A stretch of 16,346 nucleotides of DNA from an uncultured Desulfuromonadales bacterium (GTDB taxonomy: Bacteria; Desulfobacterota; Desulfuromonadia; Desulfuromonadales; Geopsychrobacteraceae), in assembly GCA_945787295.1 (NCBI GenBank), contig CALZHQ010000065.1, positions 1 through 16,346 on the forward strand, read 5' to 3'. Both the position numbers and the translations under genes were made by a program. The notes beneath the pieces are model-generated. The model did not search any database, was not told the origin of the DNA, and was given only the letters and a program-made list of their open reading frames with translations. Positions 14,799 to 16,346 of this stretch are shown here, piece by piece; within the stretch, counting starts at the first letter, position 1, and each line of letters begins with the position of its first letter.

Positions 14799-15650
14799 AT
14801 GGCAAAATTGACCATCGGTCATATCCACTATCTGAATTGTGTGCCGTTCTTTCACGGCCTGTTCGCCGCAGGCTTCAGCGGACAACTCGTCTCCGGCGTG
14901 CCGGCGGAGCTGAATCGCCTGCTCCAGCAGGGGCAACTCGACGTCAGCCCCTCCTCCTCCTTCGAATATGCCCGTCACTGGCAGAACTACCTGCTGCTCC
15001 CCGGCCATTCGATCTCTTCGAACGGTAAAGTACACAGCGTACTGCTTTTCTCGCCCGCCGCTATCACTGATCTGGAAGGGCAGAAAATTGCGATAACCGG
15101 CGAGTCCGCTACATCAATCAACCTCCTGCGGATCATCCTGCGCGAGTTTTACGGGCTCAGAAATTTTTCTGATGAAGTCCCCGAGCGGCCGATCGAAGAG
15201 GTGATTGCCGCCGGCCAACCCGCGCTGCTCATCGGCGACCGGGCACTAAAGCTGGGGCTGCAACCGCCGCAGGGGATGCGCAAATACGATCTGGGCGAAA
15301 TCTGGCAACAGCAGACCGGGTTGCCCTTTGTCTTTGCACTCTGGATGATCCGCCGGGCCGCATTGTCGCCATTTTCCGCCGAGCTCTCGCAACTGGGAGA
15401 GCGGCTGCAGAGCTCCCTCGACAATGTCCTCGCAAACCCGTCAGGCATTGCCGCGGAATACGCTTCAGAGCAGCTGGCAGCAGAGCAGATCATCGAGTAT
15501 TGGCGCAGCATCGACTACCGCCTAGAGCAGGAGCATCTGGAAGGATTAAAGTTGTTCTTTCGGCTGTGCGTAAAACATCAGCTGCTCGAATGCGAACCGC
15601 CACTCGATTTTTACCCCGGCAAGAATCAGCAGGCAAACCGGGTTGATTAG
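14799..15650 (+). CDS. mqnA: Chorismate dehydratase MqnA (futalosine menaquinone pathway)
   Basis: A 283-residue protein of the MqnA/MqnD periplasmic-binding-like fold. MqnA dehydrates chorismate to 3-[(1-carboxyvinyl)oxy]benzoate, the first step of the futalosine route to menaquinone. It has the family opening IGHIHYLNCVPFFHGL (residues 6-21), VPAELNRLLQQGQLDVSPSSSFEYAR (about 34-59), LLLPGHSISSNGKVHSVLLFS (about 65-85) and the ITGESATSINLLRIIL segment (about 98-113). An ALLIGDRAL segment follows. The ATG has a CAGGGTTGAG stretch upstream. It uses the chorismate made by the shikimate pathway, to which aroB and aroQ contribute. Menaquinone is the main respiratory quinone of anaerobic metal- and sulfur-reducing bacteria, in line with the inferred host. 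Confidence 0.92.
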   Translation: MAKLTIGHIHYLNCVPFFHGLFAAGFSGQLVSGVPAELNRLLQQGQLDVSPSSSFEYARHWQNYLLLPGHSISSNGKVHSVLLFSPAAITDLEGQKIAITGESATSINLLRIILREFYGLRNFSDEVPERPIEEVIAAGQPALLIGDRALKLGLQPPQGMRKYDLGEIWQQQTGLPFVFALWMIRRAALSPFSAELSQLGERLQSSLDNVLANPSGIAAEYASEQLAAEQIIEYWRSIDYRLEQEHLEGLKLFFRLCVKHQLLECEPPLDFYPGKNQQANRVD

Positions 15651-15653
15651 CGG

Positions 15654-15681
15654 TTGACAGCCGAGCCAGATTCACTAAGAT
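15654..15681 (+). promoter_or_regulatory. Sigma-70-type promoter of tRNA-Leu
   Basis: TTGACA (15654-15659), 16-base spacer, TAAGAT (15676-15681). Initiation would fall around 15688, just before the mature tRNA 5' end at 15692. It starts 4 bases after the mqnA stop, so the tRNA is an independent unit. Confidence 0.75.
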
Positions 15682-15691
15682 AGGTCACCAT

Positions 15692-15778
15692 GCCCGGGTG
15701 GCGGAACTGGTAGACGCAAGGGACTTAAAATCCCTCGGGAGCAATCCTGTACGAGTTCGATTCTCGTCCCGGGTACCA
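15692..15778 (+). tRNA. tRNA-Leu (anticodon UAA)
   Basis: An 87-base class II tRNA. Acceptor stem GCCCGGG (15692-15698) pairs with CCCGGGT (15768-15774, one G-U pair), with discriminator A and encoded CCA (15776-15778). Anticodon stem AGGGA/TCCCT encloses the loop CTTAAAA with anticodon TAA at 15726-15728, which reads UUA. A long variable arm (about 15736-15750) and the T arm ACGAG-TTCGATT-CTCGT (15751-15767) complete the leucine form. Such genes are frequent integration sites for islands and phages. Confidence 0.96.
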
Positions 15779-15788
15779 TTAAAAGAAT

Positions 15789-15837
15789 AAGGGTTTCAGG
15801 TGGTTATGATTATATCCTGAAGCCCTTTTTCTTTTTT
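15789..15837 (+). terminator. Intrinsic terminator of tRNA-Leu
   Basis: AAGGGTTTCAGG pairs with CCTGAAGCCCTT (core arms 15791-15800 and 15816-15825, one T-G wobble) around a 15-base loop and is followed by TTTTTCTTTTTT. It begins about 10 bases after the tRNA CCA end. On the other strand a T-rich tail also follows, so it may stop the minus-strand gene too. Confidence 0.88.
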
Positions 15838-15867
15838 CAGTAGCTCAAATATTGATGTTCGGAGGAT

Positions 15868-15889
15868 CTCACTGTCCCGTGAGTGTCCC
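15868..15889. repeat. Paired TGTCCC repeats with a small inverted repeat downstream of tRNA-Leu
   Basis: CTCAC (15868-15872) and GTGAG (15879-15883) flank TGTCCC (15873-15878), and a second TGTCCC follows at 15884-15889, exactly 11 bases from the first. This one-helical-turn spacing next to a tRNA 3' end resembles recombinase arm sites, but no integrase or duplicated tRNA end is in the window. The 172 bases between the tRNA and the minus-strand gene hold nothing else I can name. Confidence 0.35.
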
Positions 15890-15950
15890 AAAATAGTATA
15901 ATTTGATACATCCCAATACAATTGTGCTCATTCTTATTGTCTCGTCTGTG

Positions 15951-16346
15951 TCACAGACCTTTCTTCGTAGGGCGGCCAGCTCTCTTGCGTATGCCTCCAT
16001 GTGGGTGTTTTGCATAAATAGATAGCCAGGTTTCGCAGAGGACGAGGTGCTCATAAAATGAACTTGGAACAGCTATCATTTTTTCTATTTCTTGTTTGAC
16101 GATCTTGATTCCTGCAATGTCATCAGCGCTGTCGCCCATCAAAGCAGTTACCAATTGACGCCAGTTGATGGAATCTCTCTGATTAAGCTCTTGTTTGAGG
16201 TCGTTAACATCTGTCAGGTTCTCAGAGCTGCCTTCTGTTAGGGTAGTTACTATCCTGCCCCATCTACTTTTATCTTCTATAAGGTTTTCTGCGTAGGCGA
16301 TTGCGCGGGGATAGATTTTCCCCAGCCCGCAAACGGTGTTAGCCAT
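15951..16346 (-). CDS. Unrecognised protein with two 33-residue repeats and a basic tail
   Basis: A 131-residue reading frame on the minus strand. The ATG falls on the last three bases of the window, so no ribosome site can be checked and the gene may begin further upstream. I do not recognise a family. Residues 25-56 and 58-89 align without gaps: each begins with D, has W at position 5, then a V-T-x-L segment, and ends in K-Q-E-[LI], with about 9 identities in 32 and many conservative pairs. A probable helix with WLSIYAKHPHG follows, and the tail KRAGRPTKK resembles an AT-hook (GRP core with basic flanks), which suggests DNA binding. No signal peptide or membrane helix. It lies next to tRNA-Leu, faces the opposite way from all other genes here, and is probably accessory. 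Confidence 0.65.
   Translation of the reverse strand: MANTVCGLGKIYPRAIAYAENLIEDKSRWGRIVTTLTEGSSENLTDVNDLKQELNQRDSINWRQLVTALMGDSADDIAGIKIVKQEIEKMIAVPSSFYEHLVLCETWLSIYAKHPHGGIRKRAGRPTKKGL

Noticed and set aside
13305..15035. A 576-codon open frame on the minus strand covering all of accC and the start of mqnA
   Set aside because: The + strand encodes complete AccC and MqnA with catalytic motifs. The reverse frame arises from GC-rich codon use, spans the accC terminator and both gene ends, and its translation has no recognisable motif.
15869..16054. A 61-codon minus-strand frame after tRNA-Leu
   Set aside because: It overlaps the better-supported 131-residue gene in another frame and has no motif or ribosome site I can see.

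Overview
The window reads as chromosomal DNA of a deltaproteobacterium of the Desulfuromonadales/Geobacterales type (Geobacter, Pelobacter or Desulfuromonas-like). The grounds are gene order and family similarity recalled from memory, not a search: a pilMNOPQ cluster followed by aroB, a TPR protein, a Roadblock/LC7 protein, aroQ, an M24 peptidase, accB and accC, plus the futalosine-pathway menaquinone gene mqnA. All genes are on the + strand except the last one.

Region 1 (1-3379) is a tightly packed cell-surface operon: the 3' part of a GT4 glycosyltransferase, a GT10/fucosyltransferase-like protein, a GT9 (heptosyltransferase-like) protein and the prepilin peptidase PilD. The first three look like lipopolysaccharide or surface-glycan genes, and pilD follows 12 bases after the third.

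Region 2 (3380-8749) is the type IV pilus alignment and secretin module. A near-consensus sigma-70 promoter (TTGACA, 16 bases, TATAAT) precedes a 66-residue HTH protein, then pilM, pilN, pilO, pilP and pilQ. A strong intrinsic terminator closes the unit. PilM (cytoplasmic actin-like), PilN and PilO (inner membrane), PilP (periplasm) and PilQ (outer-membrane secretin) make up one trans-envelope complex whose prepilins are processed by PilD.

Region 3 (8774-11668) combines two shikimate-pathway genes, aroB and aroQ, with an inserted pair: a TPR protein and a Roadblock/LC7 (MglB-like) protein. The pair overlaps by 8 bases and is a candidate spatial regulator of the pili. Region 4 (11671-14770) holds an Xaa-Pro peptidase and the accB-accC acetyl-CoA carboxylase subunits, with hairpins in front of accB, in front of accC and after accC. 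Region 5 is mqnA, which consumes the chorismate that the shikimate genes help to make.

Region 6 (15654-16346) is a tRNA-Leu(UAA) gene with its own promoter and terminator. It is followed by what looks like accessory DNA: paired short repeats and a minus-strand gene for an unrecognised protein built from two 33-residue repeats with a basic, AT-hook-like tail. I saw no CRISPR array, rRNA, transposase or integrase.
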